This document shows, one piece after another, positions 50,167 to 52,502 of a stretch of DNA of 52,502 bases. Under the pieces are notes generated by a model. It was given only the letters and a program-made list of their open reading frames with translations, was not told the origin of the DNA and did no database searches. The stretch is from contig NZ_CAMFJF010000027.1 of assembly GCF_945956895.1 (NCBI RefSeq), forward strand, positions 1-52,502. Reading direction: 5' to 3'. This DNA comes from an uncultured Allobosea sp. (GTDB taxonomy: Bacteria > Pseudomonadota > Alphaproteobacteria > Rhizobiales > Beijerinckiaceae). The position numbers and the translations under genes are program-made. Positions within the stretch are counted from its first letter, which is position 1. Each line of letters starts with the position of its first letter.

Positions 50167-50781
50167 ATGGCCGGCCCGATCACCGACATTGCCACGACCG
50201 CCCTGCTGATCGTCGATCTCCAGAACGACTTCATCCACCCCGACGGCGCCTATGCCCGGGGCGGCGCCGCCTCGCCGGAGGCACAGGCGCTTCCCGGCCG
50301 GCTGTTGCCGCTCGTCGAGCGTTTCCGTGCGCGGGGCGGGCTTGTTGCGGCGACGCAGTTCACGCTGGTGCCCGGCCGCGGCGGCGAGCCGCTGATCTCA
50401 CCGCATCTCAGGCAGATGCGTCCGTTCCTGAAGCGCGGCGACTTCCTGCCTGGCGGCTGGGGCCACCGCGTCGTCGACACGCTCCAGCCGATCGATGTCA
50501 GCGTCGAGAAGATCGCTTACTCCGCCTTCTACCAGACGCGGCTGGAGTGGGTGCTGCGCAAGCTCGGCATCGCGCATCTCGTCGTCGCCGGCATCGTCAC
50601 CAATGGCGGCGTCGCCTCGACGGTGCGCGACGCCCATGTCCGCGACCTCGACGTGACCGTGCTGGAGGATGGCTGCGCCGCTCCCACGCCGACGATGCAT
50701 GCCGAGGCGATCGCGGCGCTGAAGCCCGTCGCCCGCGTCGCCACGATCGCCGAGGTGCTGGCGGAGGTCGGCACGCCATGA
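50167..50781 (+). CDS. Isochorismatase-fold hydrolase lacking the catalytic Cys
   Basis: 204-aa alpha/beta hydrolase of the isochorismatase-like family. The conserved Asp17 (IVDLQNDF) and Lys115 (VEKIAYSAFYQT) are present. The usual third residue, Cys in the VTNVCV motif of amidohydrolases such as maleamate or carbamoylsarcosine amidase, is Gly148 here (IVTNGGVASTVRDA, read at 50599-50640). Gly at this place is known in isochorismatase and PhzD, which cleave vinyl ethers. So this protein is unlikely to be a thiol amidase despite its hydantoinase neighbours. Start at 50167 is two bases after the hyuA stop; the end overlaps the next gene. Confidence 0.86.
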   Translation: MAGPITDIATTALLIVDLQNDFIHPDGAYARGGAASPEAQALPGRLLPLVERFRARGGLVAATQFTLVPGRGGEPLISPHLRQMRPFLKRGDFLPGGWGHRVVDTLQPIDVSVEKIAYSAFYQTRLEWVLRKLGIAHLVVAGIVTNGGVASTVRDAHVRDLDVTVLEDGCAAPTPTMHAEAIAALKPVARVATIAEVLAEVGTP

Positions 50782-52199
50782 ACGCCGTCCTTCCGGCCGC
50801 CGGTGTCACCTTCGAGGCCGAGGCCGACGTCCTGATCATCGGCGCCGGCGCCGCCGGGCTCGTCGCCGCTCTCGCCGCCAGCGAGGCAGGCGCGCAGGTC
50901 GTGGTCGTGGAGCGCGACGCCGTTCCCAGCGGCTCGACCGCATTGTCGGCGGGGCTGATCCCCGCTGCCGCGACCCGCTTCCAGCGCGAGGCGGGCATCG
51001 AGGACAGCGCGGAGCTCTTCGCGGCCGACATCATGGCCAAGGCCGAGGGCGAGCCCGATCCGGCGGTCGTCGTTCAACTTACCGAGCATATCGGCCCGGT
51101 GCTCGAATGGCTCGCCGACAGCCACGGCCTGCCTTTCGACGTGGTGACGAATTTCTCCTATCCCGGCCATTCCGCGCGCCGCATGCATGGCCTGCCCAAG
51201 CGTACCGGTTCCGAGCTGATCGACCGGCTGCGCGAGGCCGTCGAAGCGCGCGACATCCCGATCCTGACGGAATTCCGCACCACGACGCTTTTCGCCGAGG
51301 AAACCGGGCGCATCACGGGCATTGCCGGTGCGCGGCCCGGCGGCGGCGAGGAGCGGATCGGCTGCAAGGCGCTGGTTCTGGCCTGCAACGGCTATGGCGG
51401 CAACCGCGATCTCGTCGCGAAGCACATTCCGCAGATGACGAATGCGCTCTGGTTCGGCCATTCCGGCAACGAGGGCGACGCCGTTCTCTGGGGCGAGGCG
51501 CTGGGGGCCGAGCTCGTCCACATGTCGGGCCATCAAGGGCATGGCTCGGTCGCGCAGCCGCATGGCATCCTGATCAGCTGGGCGACGATCATGGAGGGCG
51601 GCTTCCAGGTCAATTCGCGGGGCGAGCGCTTTTCCGACGAGAGCCACGGCTATTCCGAACAGGCCGCAACCGTGCTCGCCCAGCCCGAGGGCAAGGCCTG
51701 GACAATCTTCGATGACCGCATCGCTACCATTGCTCGCCAGTTCGAGGACTTCCGCAACGCCGAGGCGCAGGGCGCGATCCTGCAGTCGCAGGATATCTCC
51801 GGGCTTGCGGAAGCGCTCGGCTTGCCGCCGGCGGCGCTCGCGGCCACTTCCGTCGAGGTCGAGGCGCTGAAGCGCGGAGAGGGCAGCGACCGCTTCGGCA
51901 GGGACTTTCGCGGCGCCGCGCCGCTGGCCCCTCCTTTTTCCGCGGTGCGTGTCACCGGCGCGCTCTTTCACACCCAGGGCGGCCTGCGCATCGACCCGCG
52001 AGCGCGCGTGCTGCGGCCGGACGGCTCGGCACTTTCGAATCTCTTCGCCTGCGGCGGCGCGGCGGCCGGTGTCTCTGGCCAACATGCCTCGGGCTATCTC
52101 TCGGGCAACGGCCTGCTCACCGCCATCGGCCTCGGCGAAATCGCAGGGCGAAAAGCGGCGCGTCTGGCCTCGCCCGATCAACCGCAAGACCAAGCGTAG
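50778..52199 (+). CDS. FAD-dependent oxidoreductase (fumarate reductase flavoprotein family)
   Basis: 473-aa flavoprotein. FAD-binding LIIGAGAAGLVAALAASEAG (about 19-38) and a following V-V-V-V-E-R-D acidic end are clear; GSTALSAGLIPAA is the second FAD contact. The C-terminal LFACGGAAAGVSGQHASGYL then SGNGLLTAIGLGEIAG is the family end motif. Relatives reduce or oxidise C-C bonds alpha-beta to carboxylates or ketones (fumarate reductase, 3-ketosteroid dehydrogenase, tricarballylate dehydrogenase). No Tat or Sec signal, so cytoplasmic. It is the last gene of the operon, overlapping the previous gene by four bases. Confidence 0.85.
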   Translation: MNAVLPAAGVTFEAEADVLIIGAGAAGLVAALAASEAGAQVVVVERDAVPSGSTALSAGLIPAAATRFQREAGIEDSAELFAADIMAKAEGEPDPAVVVQLTEHIGPVLEWLADSHGLPFDVVTNFSYPGHSARRMHGLPKRTGSELIDRLREAVEARDIPILTEFRTTTLFAEETGRITGIAGARPGGGEERIGCKALVLACNGYGGNRDLVAKHIPQMTNALWFGHSGNEGDAVLWGEALGAELVHMSGHQGHGSVAQPHGILISWATIMEGGFQVNSRGERFSDESHGYSEQAATVLAQPEGKAWTIFDDRIATIARQFEDFRNAEAQGAILQSQDISGLAEALGLPPAALAATSVEVEALKRGEGSDRFGRDFRGAAPLAPPFSAVRVTGALFHTQGGLRIDPRARVLRPDGSALSNLFACGGAAAGVSGQHASGYLSGNGLLTAIGLGEIAGRKAARLASPDQPQDQA

Positions 52200-52502
52200 G
52201 ATCTGCCCGGCTGGTGAAGGCAACGAAATGATGCAGTTCGAAGATCAATTGGCGGCGCTGTCGCGCCACCAATCTGGGGCTGACATTCACGGGTTGGAAG
52301 AGCCGGACATCGCACGTTGGATGCCGGATTTGTCCGCCGACAAGATTTGTCGGCCTCGCTTCTGCTTGGAAAGGCAATGACACTTGCACCTGACGGCGCC
52401 TGAGCCGATGAGAGTCCGCTTGCGGGCGATGCCCTGATGTCTGCAGTTGTGAAGGGTTTCGGATGCCGGCCCATGCGAGCGGGGTCGGACCGGGCTGAGG
52501 GC
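52200..52502. other. Right-hand end without a recognised gene
   Basis: About 300 bases. A short frame from an ATG at 52228 (MMQFEDQLAALSRHQSGADI) to a stop at 52380 has no family and a weak start. Leftward frames are no better. No obvious terminator for the catabolic operon was seen. Confidence 0.4.

Noticed and set aside
52178..52474. Short frames at the right end of the window
   Set aside because: No family resemblance; too little sequence to judge.

Overview
The window looks like a chromosomal segment of a GC-rich, motile, facultatively denitrifying alphaproteobacterium of the Hyphomicrobiales (Bosea-like or a relative). This is inferred from gene order (fixNOQP-type oxidase beside norCBQD, nirK-nirV, NnrR), codon bias and a dispersed palindromic repeat of a type common in that order. 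No rRNA or tRNA gene was seen.

Layout: (1) 1-2.2 kb: a partial unknown gene, decayed remnants of ligD and gabT, then an intact gabD. (2) 2.4-6.3 kb: a soluble globin-coupled chemotaxis transducer and the flagellar stator genes motAB. (3) 6.5-13.4 kb, minus strand: the cbb3 oxidase operon ccoNOQP with assembly genes ccoI and ccoS, plus a 68-aa membrane protein and a DUF2189 membrane protein where ccoG/ccoH would be expected. (4) 13.8-28.4 kb: a denitrification island with norCBQD, a palindromic repeat, a small membrane protein, a DUF2249 / NnrS-like / double DUF2249 / DUF59 operon, nirK-nirV-norEF, an NnrR-type regulator, an FmdE-like protein, an NsrR-like Rrf2 regulator, nnrS and pseudoazurin. 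(5) 28.4-35.2 kb: anaerobic cofactor synthesis, with ubiTUV for oxygen-independent ubiquinone hydroxylation, ubiD-ubiX and hemN. (6) 35.2-36.3 kb: a gene-poor junction with a truncated MFS transporter and a 17-bp perfect palindrome. (7) 36.3-52.2 kb: a catabolic cluster with leuCD-like genes divergent from a GntR/HutC regulator, a Liv-type ABC transporter, MmgE/PrpD, an isocitrate-lyase-family enzyme, hydantoinase HyuB/HyuA, an isochorismatase-family protein and an FAD oxidoreductase.

Parts 4 and 5 are joined by a shared motif. Six intergenic copies of TTG-N8-CAA (all ending CAAA) lie before norC, the DUF2249 operon, nirK, pseudoazurin, ubiT/ubiD and hemN. The likely reader is the encoded NnrR-type Crp/Fnr protein. 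Under low oxygen and nitric oxide this would switch on nitrite and NO reduction, the electron donor pseudoazurin, NO-tolerance membrane proteins, and O2-independent quinone and haem synthesis together.

The best candidates for undescribed biology are the box-controlled DUF2249 operon, an NsrR-like regulator that has lost its cluster cysteines, and the catabolic cluster of part 7. The last combines ATP-dependent ring opening (HyuAB), an isochorismatase-fold protein lacking the catalytic cysteine, and hydratase plus lyase enzymes for a branched C4-dicarboxylate. Its substrate cannot be read from sequence.
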